A DNA stretch of 64,000 bases, taken from assembly GCF_016466415.2 (NCBI RefSeq), contig NZ_CP066771.1, positions 682,001-746,000 of the forward strand. The letters run 5' to 3'. Each line of letters starts with the position of its first letter. Positions within the stretch are counted from its first letter, which is position 1. The stretch comes from Ralstonia pickettii. GTDB lineage: Bacteria; Pseudomonadota; Gammaproteobacteria; Burkholderiales; Burkholderiaceae. The notes under the pieces were generated by a model. The model worked only from the letters and a program-made list of their open reading frames with translations. It ran no database searches and was not told where the DNA came from. Positions 28,086-35,309 of this stretch are shown piece after piece. Made by a program: the position numbers and the translations under genes.

Positions 28086-28115
28086 AAGGCTCGGCAGGAA
28101 ACTGTCGGGCCTTTT
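28086..28115 (+). terminator. Element-borne terminator for tRNA-Lys
   Basis: AAGGCTCGGCAG and CTGTCGGGCCTTTT pair around a GAAA loop. It closely resembles the terminator just outside attR (42611-42641), which was presumably the original tRNA terminator, so the element supplies a replacement. Confidence 0.75.
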
Positions 28116-28124
28116 GCGTTTCTC

Positions 28125-28144
28125 GGGGTTATGCCAGGGTTAGG
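28125..28144 (+). repeat. Left arm-type repeat (GGGTTATGCC-A-GGGTTA)
   Basis: Two GGGTTA units 11 bp apart, nearly identical to 42419-42440 at the other end and in the same orientation. The position close to each att core suggests integrase or excisionase binding. Confidence 0.5.
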
Positions 28145-28611
28145 CCACGGCGAATTGGTCTCCGCTCGAATGCTGCTGCGGTCACACTGTGCCTGGTCAG
28201 CCGCCTCCCTAAACACCCTTCGGATCGGAGGGGGGGAGGGGGAAAACTTCGCTGTCGACGGACTACTCTTGAGACCTTCCCAAAATTTTTTCAAATTTGG
28301 CAGCGTGTAGTTGCTCCAGTGCGCACGATGCTCAATATGCAGCCTCCGCTGCAGGCAGTCGACCGCCGCCTCGATCTCGACGTCCACACCAGACAGCCTT
28401 TCCACTTTCTACATCGTCGCCAGCTGACGTCGGAAGCCGTCCCTTGTGGCTGTCCGCAAGCAGGAACCCTATGATGCTGTCATCGAAGCCGGCGCTCGCA
28501 CAGTGATCGGCCAATCGAAACGCAGCGAAGGCAGCAGTGGTGACCGTGTGGCGGGCAGCCCACGCTGCACGTTATTGAATGCGCTGCCAGGAGAAATGGA
28601 GGGCCCGGACT

Positions 28612-29418
28612 GTGTTGACTTTGCATGAGGCGATAGTCGAAGTGCTCTCGAACTCCGCCGAGGCGATGACGGCACGTGTGATTGCCGCGAAGGTTAACTG
28701 CCTTGGCCTGTACTCGCGCCTCGATGGCCTACCGGTGCCCCCAAATCAGATCAGTGCTCGCGTGAACAAGTATCCACACCTTTTTACGCGCAAAAATGGC
28801 CTGATTGGTCTGCAACACAGATCGCCGGCGAACTTGGCGCTCGCGCGGCAGCGAAATCAACTTCCCAATACGCTTGCGTCCGCTGGGTTCATCTGCGAGG
28901 AGGGCGACTCACGGGCGTTGGCGCCGATCGCTGGCCTGCCCTTTCATGACGTGGGTATCGTAGGCGACCTTCTTGCAACCGGATTGCCTCGGTATGACTG
29001 GCTGGATCGGTGCGGGGTCTATGCGCTGATTCTTCCGCCGGAGTGCGAGGTTTCCTTCTTGGACTCGACCCATTCACGCAAAGCTGGCAATGTCCTCTCG
29101 CCGTGGGAGGAAGACCGGTTAAGCAGAAAGTGGGTTAATGGCACGCGAGTTATATACATCGGACTCGCGGGGGACCGCTCGCCGCGTTCGCTTCGCCAGC
29201 GGCTCAGGGACCTCCTAAACCACTGTGCCGGAAAGACATCGATCAACGGTCCCCACAAGGGCGGCGAAATTCTATGGCAATTGGCAAAGTACGAGTCGCT
29301 GTTGCTGCGCGCAATGCCCACGGATGGCCCGCCAGTGCCGCGCGACACCGAGCGCGCCCTGCTTGAGGCGTTCGTGAAGTTACATGGCACCCTTCCGTTC
29401 GCCAATCGCAAGGGATAG
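28612..29418 (+). CDS. HARE-HTH/GIY-YIG-type nuclease
   Basis: 268 residues. The first ~65 residues look like a HARE-HTH winged helix (TLHEAIVEVLSNSAEAMTARVIAAKVNC ... ISARVNKYPHLFTRKNGLIGL), a fold often fused to restriction endonucleases. The C-terminal ~140 residues fit a GIY-YIG nuclease: GVYALIL, VIYIGLAGD, RSLRQRLRDLL, then the late Glu (RALLEAFVKLHG) and closing PFANRKG. GTG 28612 is preferred because GGAGGG (28598-28603) lies 8 bp before it; an ATG at 28579 has no such site. It is first in the cargo region, next to attL. A role in defence is an inference. Confidence 0.72.
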   Translation: MLTLHEAIVEVLSNSAEAMTARVIAAKVNCLGLYSRLDGLPVPPNQISARVNKYPHLFTRKNGLIGLQHRSPANLALARQRNQLPNTLASAGFICEEGDSRALAPIAGLPFHDVGIVGDLLATGLPRYDWLDRCGVYALILPPECEVSFLDSTHSRKAGNVLSPWEEDRLSRKWVNGTRVIYIGLAGDRSPRSLRQRLRDLLNHCAGKTSINGPHKGGEILWQLAKYESLLLRAMPTDGPPVPRDTERALLEAFVKLHGTLPFANRKG

Positions 29419-29495
29419 TTCGATCATCACTGCCCAATGCTGACGGCGACAAGAACACTAGCGCGGGTTGCAGGATGGGCTGCTGGCAATCAATG

Positions 29496-30113
29496 TCAGA
29501 TTTGGATAGGCGGTGAGCTTCTTGCCCCATCAGTCGAGTGCTGGATAGTCCCTTGCTGGTTTGTACTTCCGAGCCGCTCCAGCGTGCAAATAACGTCGTC
29601 GGCTAGGTCGACGCGCGCGATGGCTGCGCTGGGTCCAACCTGCCAGCCTACCTTGCCGTCCGTAAACGCGACGGGGATAGCAATACCAAAGTCACCTTCA
29701 ATTTTCCGCCGGCTGGTTGGCTTTTCCTTTGCCATTGGCATGCGCACACGCGCGAGAGCATCTCGCATCGAATGAACTAGCACCCGATGGTCGGAGCCTT
29801 CAGGCAGGTTGTCGCGCGCTTCCTCTGCCCAACGCCGGGCAAACTCGTACATGCCCATCACCCACAACTCAGAAAGGGTGAGAAGCCGCGCCACCTGGAC
29901 AGGGTCGGCATAGCGGGGATCGCTTGGACGCTCGTGGATTAGCGCTTCTTCAAGAAAAAGCTCTGCATCGATCGCTGCCAAGCCGTGGAGCTTTGAGAGC
30001 TGATCCGGCCGATTTCGCAGTGCGACATGAGATGGCGCTACCCACCGTTGCATGCGTGCCTTGAATTGCTTGACATGTTCTTGGGATAGGTCTGCGAGCA
30101 TGCGTTCTCTCAT
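29496..30113 (-). CDS. Protein of unknown function, last gene of the LexA-boxed operon
   Basis: 205 residues. I do not recognise a family. The N-terminus is helical and basic (MRERMLADLSQEHVKQFKARMQRWV), the middle is rich in Leu/Glu (ELFLEEALIHERPSDPRYADPVQVARLLTLSELWVMGMYEFARRWAEEARDNLP) and the C-terminal part has short beta-like stretches (GIAIPVAFTDGKVGWQVG). ATG 30113 is taken over a TTG two codons upstream. It follows the SRAP remnant by 23 bp on the same strand and probably shares the SOS promoter at 30870-30913. Confidence 0.6.
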   Translation of the reverse strand: MRERMLADLSQEHVKQFKARMQRWVAPSHVALRNRPDQLSKLHGLAAIDAELFLEEALIHERPSDPRYADPVQVARLLTLSELWVMGMYEFARRWAEEARDNLPEGSDHRVLVHSMRDALARVRMPMAKEKPTSRRKIEGDFGIAIPVAFTDGKVGWQVGPSAAIARVDLADDVICTLERLGSTNQQGTIQHSTDGARSSPPIQI

Positions 30114-30136
30114 CTTCAAGCGACATACGAAAATGC

Positions 30137-30415
30137 TTAGCTTGCCAGCTTGTGAAGGTAGTACAAGTCTGGTCGGGCATCCACGATCGCATCTAATGCC
30201 GCAAGATCGCGCGACTCTGGGTTCAGCCTCGCGTCGATGTTTTCTTCCTTAATAGGCACAGGGAATCGATCGTGGCCGGCCTCTGAAATCTCCGGGGGCG
30301 GATCGTCGGTGATGATGGCGAACGACAGCAGATCCTTTTCACCGGGTTTCGTCCAACGTGACCAGAGACAGGCAACGAGCATCGTCTGCGGCGGGTCGGA
30401 CCGGAATTCAAGCAC
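30137..30415 (-). pseudogene. C-terminal remnant of an SRAP (YedK/HMCES) protein
   Basis: About 92 residues, LEFRSDPPQTMLVACLWSRWTKP...DLLSFAIITDDPPPEISEAGHDRFPVPI..., match the second half of SRAP proteins: the ACLW strand, the FAIIT strand and the active-site HDR(F/M)PV block. SRAP proteins cross-link abasic sites through Cys2 to protect ssDNA. Here the N-terminal half with Cys2 and the Asn is missing, so that chemistry is not possible. A GTG at 30415 overlaps the preceding 31-codon frame, which may be translated with it. Confidence 0.65.
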
Positions 30416-30503
30416 GCTGATCTTTCCGTCTGGTCTCCTCGGCGATCTGGTGCAGTTCGTCAAGCGACAACGCTGCAAAGCACTCACGAACGGGTTGTGA
30501 CAT
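30408..30503 (-). CDS. Small 31-residue open frame in the LexA-boxed operon
   Basis: MSQPVRECFAALSLDELHQIAEETRRKDQRA reads as a natural helical peptide and its stop overlaps the GTG of the SRAP remnant. It begins 11 bp after the stop of the upstream gene. One base change in frame would fuse it to the SRAP remnant, so it may be the broken N-terminal part of a single gene. Too short to assign. Confidence 0.4.
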   Translation of the reverse strand: MSQPVRECFAALSLDELHQIAEETRRKDQRA

Positions 30504-30513
30504 ATGCACACCG

Positions 30514-30857
30514 TTAAGGCTTCCGGGTTTGATGCCGCGAGCGCATCTGATTTGGCGATGCATCGCCAGCGGCTAACCTTTCGCGGTAGGCCTTTCGCTC
30601 CGCCAGCTCTTCTTGAAACCAGGTCTCGCCCGACAGTTCTTCATGGAGGGCAGCCACTGCAATTCCGAAAGCGTCAACTTCGCGACTGCTGAGGCCGGCG
30701 GATTCAGCCACCTGATATGCGCGGCGGACGATGACTTGGAGCGCACGGATTTCAACCAGCAACCTGTGCACAAGGGGGTCACCGCCGTATCGGCCGCTGA
30801 TCTGCTGGAGCTGCGCGAGAGAGAACACCGGATTTTGAAGGCGAAGGGGAATGGCAT
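30514..30857 (-). CDS. First gene of the LexA-boxed operon, probably frameshifted near its start
   Basis: The frame ...NPVFSLAQLQQISGRYGGDPLVHRLLVEIRALQVIVRRAYQVAESAGLSSREVDAFGIAVAALHEELSGETWF... reads as a helical protein of about 110 residues with no family I recognise. The only ATG downstream of the promoter (30857) is in another frame (MPFPFAFK). One extra C in the CCCC run at 30846-30849 would make MPFPLRLQNPVFSLAQLQQ, joining ATG and body. In the sequence as given, translation would need a GTG at 30828. It is a real, possibly inactivated, SOS-controlled gene. Confidence 0.5.
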
Positions 30858-30870
30858 GGTGGAAAAAATA

Positions 30871-30886
30871 CTGTATATGCATACAG
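30871..30886 (-). promoter_or_regulatory. LexA box (SOS operator)
   Basis: CTGTATATGCATACAG matches the consensus CTGT-N8-ACAG perfectly and overlaps the end of the -10 box of the leftward promoter, the standard place for LexA repression. Confidence 0.85.
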
Positions 30887-30913
30887 TATTTGAGCACCAA
30901 ATTCCCCCGTCAA
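30885..30913 (-). promoter_or_regulatory. Sigma-70 promoter controlled by the LexA box
   Basis: On the minus strand, TTGACG (30913-30908), 17 bp, then AATACT (30890-30885). The LexA box begins within the -10. It drives the leftward operon ending at 29496. Confidence 0.72.
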
Positions 30914-31281
30914 CTTAGACATTACAGACGTGGATAAGACCGCACCTGGAGGCGTCAGTATCGTTCGCTGTGCTTTGGGCAGCCCAGACACTGGGACGGG
31001 CCGATCGTGCCTCAGCGAGCCGCTGCTGCGGTTTGAGGCACCTTGGGGAAAGGTGGAGGAAGGTGCACCCGGGCGCCTCGCCACTCCGGCGCGCGCGGTT
31101 GGGACCCCGCCTCACTGCTCGCTTCATCGAGCGGTTTTTATGCAAGGGCAAAAACCCCGCAAAACGGCCCGAGGCAAGGCGCAGAAGGCCGATTGCAAGT
31201 TCGGCGGCCTTGTGCAGATTTATGCACCCAGCTTATGCGGTTGCTAGACTGGAACGGCAGATCAAAAAGGGGGGGAGGGCT
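30914..31281. other. Intergenic region before the membrane/PIN pair
   Basis: No supported gene in 368 bases. A small hairpin with T run (GCTCG/CGAGC followed by GGTTTTT, about 31117-31138) could be a terminator or attenuator. A TAGACT box at 31244-31249 is a weak -10 for the next gene. The long open frames here are not protein-like. Confidence 0.4.
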
Positions 31282-31770
31282 ATGGCGCTACAGAGCGAAG
31301 GGACCGACTTTGCTGGTGCTTCGGCACGCATGAAGGACATCAAGCCCGAATACCGCGAGCACGTTGCGCAAATGCTCAACATGACAATCGCGACGCTGAC
31401 TCAAACTGTCATGTCGTGGGGCTTTGAGATAGTCAAGCATCTTGCGGTGATCAACACAGCCGGCGTCGCCGGCGCGGCCGCAATTTACAGTGTTCCGGCC
31501 GCCAAGAACGCGGCATTCGCCGCACTTCCATGGTTTTTGGGAGGGCTTGCAGTGACCATCTTCGCGATGTTGCTCATTTACACCAGCGGTGTGCTTGTTA
31601 CTTGGTCTCTCCGGGAAAAGGTGATGATGGCGCTGACAGATCAAGCGCCAATCGCGTCGGTTAAAGCACCAGCGTGGGCGCGGATTGCCATGGCCGCCAA
31701 CTGGTTTTCAGCGTTGGGAGCGTTCGCACTGTTCCTGGTCGGCGTGTGCAAGCTCGTGTGGAGGGCTTAG
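31282..31770 (+). CDS. Small membrane protein paired with a PIN-domain protein
   Basis: 162 residues. A soluble N-terminus (about 50 residues) precedes three hydrophobic stretches: about 57-72 (GVAGAAAIYSVP), 78-108 (ALPWFLGGLAVTIFAMLLIYTSGVLVTW) and 133-160 (IAMAANWFSALGAFALFLVGVCKLVW). The start is chosen by a very strong GGGGGAGGG site 3-4 bp before ATG 31282. I recognise no family. It is separated from the PIN gene by 2 bp, so the two are one unit. A membrane effector or anchor role is inferred from this arrangement. Confidence 0.72.
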   Translation: MALQSEGTDFAGASARMKDIKPEYREHVAQMLNMTIATLTQTVMSWGFEIVKHLAVINTAGVAGAAAIYSVPAAKNAAFAALPWFLGGLAVTIFAMLLIYTSGVLVTWSLREKVMMALTDQAPIASVKAPAWARIAMAANWFSALGAFALFLVGVCKLVWRA

Positions 31771-31772
31771 GC

Positions 31773-32375
31773 ATGAACACCAAAATTCACGTGTACATCG
31801 ATAGTTGCGCCTGGAACTACCTGTTCCGCAATCAGCTTGACTTAGCTCAGGAACTGCCGGGGGATCGCTATTCGCTTTGTGTCACCAGGGAGGTGGAGAT
31901 TGAAATTGACGCTATACCTGCCACCGGCAAGGACGGGATCGATAAGCGAGCACTCAAGCAATTCATAGCTGATGCGATTGAGACAAACTCCATACAGACA
32001 ACCAGTGTTTTCGGCTTCGCGTCTGTCGAACCGGATGGCAGCCTTTCCAAGATCCAAGTCTTCGGAGGCTTCGATCAGAGTACATTCCAATCGACGGCTG
32101 ATCGAGAGTGGTATGAGTCCGAAGCGGTGACCAAGCTGCTAGACGGAAAAAAACTGAGCGGATCGGGTCTCGGCAAGGCCCAAGCCGACGCATCATTGGC
32201 GGTTCGATCGTTCGAAGCCGTCGTCTTGACGGATGAGCGCAAGGACAAGAGCGGGCCACTCAAGCTCGCTCGACAGCAAAGTGGCTGGATCGTGCATCTC
32301 AGTGAAGACTTGGAGCCGAGCGGATTGGCCCTCGGGGCCTTTATCGAGAAGATGATTCCAAGGGATGCGAGCTGA
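31773..32375 (+). CDS. PIN-domain-like nuclease
   Basis: 200 residues. The N-terminal strand VYIDSCAWNYLFRNQ has the first PIN aspartate (D10), followed by REVEIEIDAIP (acidic second site), and a C-terminal DASLAVRSFEAVVLTDERKD with the remaining acidic residues. This fits a PIN-fold, metal-dependent RNase. The length exceeds most VapC toxins (130-150), and there is no upstream VapB-like antitoxin; the partner is instead a membrane protein 2 bp upstream. The target is unknown. Confidence 0.72.
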   Translation: MNTKIHVYIDSCAWNYLFRNQLDLAQELPGDRYSLCVTREVEIEIDAIPATGKDGIDKRALKQFIADAIETNSIQTTSVFGFASVEPDGSLSKIQVFGGFDQSTFQSTADREWYESEAVTKLLDGKKLSGSGLGKAQADASLAVRSFEAVVLTDERKDKSGPLKLARQQSGWIVHLSEDLEPSGLALGAFIEKMIPRDAS

Positions 32376-32703
32376 GACTTGCAACCGCTGTAAGAGAGGC
32401 GCCTAGTTCCATAAAGGGCCCTGGAGCATCTCAAAGCACGTGTACGTTGCGTGGATTGTCAGGGACCATCGCAGGTGACCAAAGACAATGGACCGCCAAT
32501 GAAAAACGGGCCCGAAGGCCTGTCAAATCAACACTTAGATTGTCTTCTGTAATCTTTGGTACTGCGGTGTATTGGTGCATCAGTGGGAATCGAACCGGCA
32601 TCGTCGCGAGTTTCCACGGCTGCTGTCGACCTTGAGCGGTCGGTTAAGAAACTGCGGGCGAACGATCGCCCTCTGCTCCGCTGCAAACGGTCGGACTGAC
32701 GTC
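32376..32703. other. Intergenic region between PIN gene and convergent unknown gene
   Basis: 328 bases without a supported gene. A GGGCCC-containing hairpin lies near 32507-32523. A stretch at 32571-32600 resembles, on the minus strand, the T arm and CCA end of a tRNA but does not pair as one. It may be the scar of an old attachment site. Confidence 0.35.
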
Positions 32704-33663
32704 CTACGCGGCAGTGCTTTCCTTCCCGAATACAATCCGGCTGCTTTGAAAGCGTGTGTCGTAACGAATCTTAAAGACCATAATATTCTGCGCGAATGCG
32801 GCAAAATCCTGAGCCATAATTCGATACTTAATCCGTTCTGCGGGGATCTGATTAGTCTCAAAATTCCATGCAGCCAGAATCCCCGCCACATAATCAGGCA
32901 AACGCACGAACTCGTCATACCACATGGCGTCTTGACCCGCATCCGGTGTCGGCGCTCCGATAATAGGCCCGCCGTCGGGAATGGCAATGCGAAAATGCTC
33001 CGCAAGCCCCATCAAGTTCTGAACGCCAATGTCAAATACAACTCCTTCGCACCAAGTGGTCATCTTGTCACGATCGGGCAGCCAACCTGCCACTTCGATG
33101 GGCCGCTCACGTGCGAGAAGGAGAGTGACAAAACAGAAAAGATCGCTCAGGAGATAAAGATCAGATAGAAGCGTGATGTTAAATCTGTTCGCCTTGCTTT
33201 CCTGCTTTAGGGCTTTGAGCCGACGCAAGCTGTCACCTGTGCGTCCCTGCCCGATCAGCGCATCGACAGTCATTGAGACTGATTCACGCGCGACCGCGAG
33301 GGGATCAGACCCTTCCCCATTGTAAAAAACTTGTGGAGCTCGGGGTAAGATGAATGCGATATGGAAACGTCGCTTGTCGCGCAGAAATTCAATGGTTTCA
33401 GTCGGTATTATCTTTGATTTCTTCCAGTCTTTTGGAATTGACTTTTGAATTTCGTCCTTAATTTCGACGAGCGTAGCGTCATATGGGATGAGTGAAAAAC
33501 AAAAAACATTGTTTGGTCGATCTTCGTCGTGAAGGCAAAAATCAGCAGAGATATGCCACTTTGTTACTTGGGGGTTGTGGGCTAAAAAATCTCTAAATAC
33601 TGCGCGCCCAGACTGATCAAACGTTGCGAACAATGCTTTTATTTTTTCTGTGATCTCAATCAT
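32704..33663 (-). CDS. Large unknown protein of the element's cargo region
   Basis: 319 residues; no family recognised. It begins MIEITEKIKALFATFDQSGRAVFRDFLAHNPQVTKWHISADFCL and alternates charged helices with beta-like strands (VFCFSLIPYD, FHIAFILPRAPQVFYNG). The base composition is clearly more AT-rich than the neighbours, especially at the 5' end, and codon choice differs, so it arrived from another source. There are no membrane helices or metal-binding cysteine clusters. It lies alone between two nuclease genes. A cargo/defence role is possible only by position. Confidence 0.65.
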   Translation of the reverse strand: MIEITEKIKALFATFDQSGRAVFRDFLAHNPQVTKWHISADFCLHDEDRPNNVFCFSLIPYDATLVEIKDEIQKSIPKDWKKSKIIPTETIEFLRDKRRFHIAFILPRAPQVFYNGEGSDPLAVARESVSMTVDALIGQGRTGDSLRRLKALKQESKANRFNITLLSDLYLLSDLFCFVTLLLARERPIEVAGWLPDRDKMTTWCEGVVFDIGVQNLMGLAEHFRIAIPDGGPIIGAPTPDAGQDAMWYDEFVRLPDYVAGILAAWNFETNQIPAERIKYRIMAQDFAAFAQNIMVFKIRYDTRFQSSRIVFGKESTAA

Positions 33664-33961
33664 TTTTATTTAGGGGTATTTTTTCTCTTCTAGGTAATGC
33701 TGAATTCAAGATCAATCCCGGTAGGCTGATAATCTTGGGAAACAAGAATTCTCGCTCACCGTTTAACGCTCGATCACAGCCGTTCAGCCGGCAACGTTCG
33801 CAACTAGGCGTGAACCAATACAGTACCAATCCACTTCACCGATGATCTGGAAGCCGAGACGTACGTGCAGAACATCTACACGGCCGAAGCGGACTAGTTC
33901 GCAAGGGTAGACTGCAGGATCACGCAAGCACAACTTGAATCCATTTTGAGGCTGATTCACG
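33664..33961. other. Intergenic region upstream of the HNH nuclease
   Basis: 298 AT-rich bases. On the minus strand 33784-33960 encodes a peptide ending ...LVRFGRVDVLHVRLGFQIIGEVDWYCIGSRLVANVAG, which could be a decayed gene end, but it has no good start. I see no promoter for the HNH gene. Confidence 0.35.
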
Positions 33962-34684
33962 ATGGCAAAAAAATACGACGCATTTGAAGCATATCTACGC
34001 AGTCTGCCCGGAGACACCATAAGGCTTACGTACGACCAAATTAGAGAATACGGTGGCCTGGAAAAATTGCCAAAATCCGTCTCTGAGCACGCGTATCAAT
34101 ATCTCAGTAACTCAAAGTCTCAACCTATCCCCGCCGCGTGGCTACGCGCCGGGTGGTGGAAGTTTAATCACAACTACAATGAACAGTACATTGATCTGCA
34201 CCGTTCCGTCCCACTTGAAGCGGTGACGCTGGCGGATGACGTCGGCGACGATGGTGTACAGAACGAAAATCGGCAACTGGTGAACGTCAAGACCCGACGC
34301 GGTCAGCGTGATTTCCGCGAACGTCTCCGGCGCGCTTACGGTGACACTTGCGCGATTACGGGCTCAATCGTCGTGCCTCTTCTTGAAGCAGCGCACATCG
34401 TGCCGCACGCGCACAAAACGAACTACGCCACGTCAAACGGGTTGCTCCTGCGTGCGGACATGCACACGCTGTTCGACATGCATCTCATCGCTGTTGATTC
34501 GGACGGTCGGGTCGTTGTCTCAGGAAGGCTTCAAGGTACTGAGTACGCGCAATACCATTTGCAGCGACTTAAAGCTTTTCCTCAAACTCCGGTTGACCAA
34601 CCGTCCTCGGAGAACCTGAAACGCCATCACGGTCGATTCCTCGCTAGCCAAGAAACGACTCACTCAACCGCGCAATCTCGGTAA
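33962..34684 (+). CDS. HNH endonuclease with N-terminal DUF7662-like domain
   Basis: 240 residues. The C-terminal part is an HNH_2-type nuclease: RRGQRDFRERLRRAYGDTCAITG, then LEAAHIVPHAHKTNYATSNGLLLRADMHTLFDMHLIAVD with the H..N..H pattern. The N-terminal ~75 residues (YDAFEAYLRSLPGDTIRLTYDQIREYGG-LEKLPKSV ... AAWLRAGWWKFN) resemble the small DUF7662 domain, and the fusion suggests a recognition module. The family includes restriction-like nucleases. It starts at ATG 33962, is monocistronic and lies in the cargo part. Confidence 0.82.
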   Translation: MAKKYDAFEAYLRSLPGDTIRLTYDQIREYGGLEKLPKSVSEHAYQYLSNSKSQPIPAAWLRAGWWKFNHNYNEQYIDLHRSVPLEAVTLADDVGDDGVQNENRQLVNVKTRRGQRDFRERLRRAYGDTCAITGSIVVPLLEAAHIVPHAHKTNYATSNGLLLRADMHTLFDMHLIAVDSDGRVVVSGRLQGTEYAQYHLQRLKAFPQTPVDQPSSENLKRHHGRFLASQETTHSTAQSR

Positions 34685-34837
34685 ACAGCGCAACGAGGGC
34701 GGATTAGCGTTAGACATGGACCGACCCTGTCTCTACCCCTCGACACTCGGCCGTCGCGGGTGGGGGAGGTTAGCGGCTGTTCTTGGTCTTCAGTCTCGTC
34801 CCTGCCCCGGTGTGGAGCTGCGATGGCATGGGCTCCA

Positions 34838-35260
34838 CTAGCCAGTCCACATCTCTCCGTCCAGTGAGAGTTGTTCTGCCAAGTCCACGATGAGCTTGCG
34901 GCGAACCTCCGGCATGGCCCGGAGCCGCGCAATCAACTCGGCCTCGTATGCCGTCAAGGCGCCCACGTCGCCAGCTTTCGCCTTCCTCTTTCGGTGCTTG
35001 CCAGCCGATTCAGGGATGCCAAAGCGCAGCCACTGCAGCGGGACGTCCAGCCAGGCGGCCAACGTTTCAATCTTATCGAGGGTCGGCATCGCTGTGCCCA
35101 CCAGCCACTTATGGGCGGCCTGAGCTGAGATGGGCTCGCCTGTGGTTCGCAGATTGAACTGGAGAGCGAGTTCAGCCGCCGAGCCGATTTTTTTCGAGCT
35201 ACGGGTTAGGGCCTGCTTGAGGCGTTCGGCGAAGGCGTGTTTTTCTTCCGACGTGGGCAT
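34838..35260 (-). CDS. CI-like XRE-family repressor of the element
   Basis: 140 residues. The N-terminal helix-turn-helix (AERLKQALTRSSKKIGSAAELALQFNLRTTGEPISAQAAHKWLVGTAMPTLDKIETLAAWLDVPLQWLRFG) is the long-linker XRE type found in phage and ICE repressors. The C-terminal region is short and helical (YEAELIARLRAMPEVRRKLIVDLAEQLS) and has no LexA-type Ser-Lys peptidase. It diverges from a small membrane gene across a palindromic operator and probably controls the element's lysogeny-like state. Confidence 0.82.
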   Translation of the reverse strand: MPTSEEKHAFAERLKQALTRSSKKIGSAAELALQFNLRTTGEPISAQAAHKWLVGTAMPTLDKIETLAAWLDVPLQWLRFGIPESAGKHRKRKAKAGDVGALTAYEAELIARLRAMPEVRRKLIVDLAEQLSLDGEMWTG

Positions 35261-35295
35261 GCCCCGCAGTGTCGGAGAGCCACTCCGATGCTAGG

Positions 35296-35309
35296 AAACC
35301 AAATGGTTT
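35296..35309 (+). promoter_or_regulatory. Palindromic operator between repressor and small membrane gene
   Basis: AAACCA-AA-TGGTTT is a perfect 6-bp inverted repeat. A further half site, TTGGTTT, lies at 35324-35330 inside the rightward promoter. The repressor at 34838-35260 is the likely ligand. Confidence 0.6.

Larger units (their letters stand above)
28080..28611. other. Left end of the element, no gene
   Basis: These 532 bases hold the imported tRNA terminator (28086-28115) and an integrase-arm-like repeat (28125-28144). The rest contains short open frames without protein-like composition, a G-rich run near 28228-28242 and an AT patch near 28282-28295. No promoter for the following nuclease gene is clear. 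Confidence 0.4.

Noticed and set aside
28044-28310. Plus-strand frame overlapping tRNA-Lys
   Set aside because: Its first codons are tRNA sequence and the rest lacks protein-like composition.
30930-31247. Plus-strand frames in the region before the membrane/PIN pair
   Set aside because: Composition is Arg/Pro/Ala-heavy and the strong ribosome site at 31270-31279 marks the real start further on.
32568-32610. Possible tRNA gene on the minus strand
   Set aside because: Only a T-loop-like motif and CACCA are present; the T stem mismatches and there is no anticodon arm or acceptor partner.
33784-34020. Minus-strand frame overlapping the start of the HNH gene
   Set aside because: Part of it reads like protein, but it lacks a good start, overlaps a certain gene and is too short; kept only as a possible remnant.
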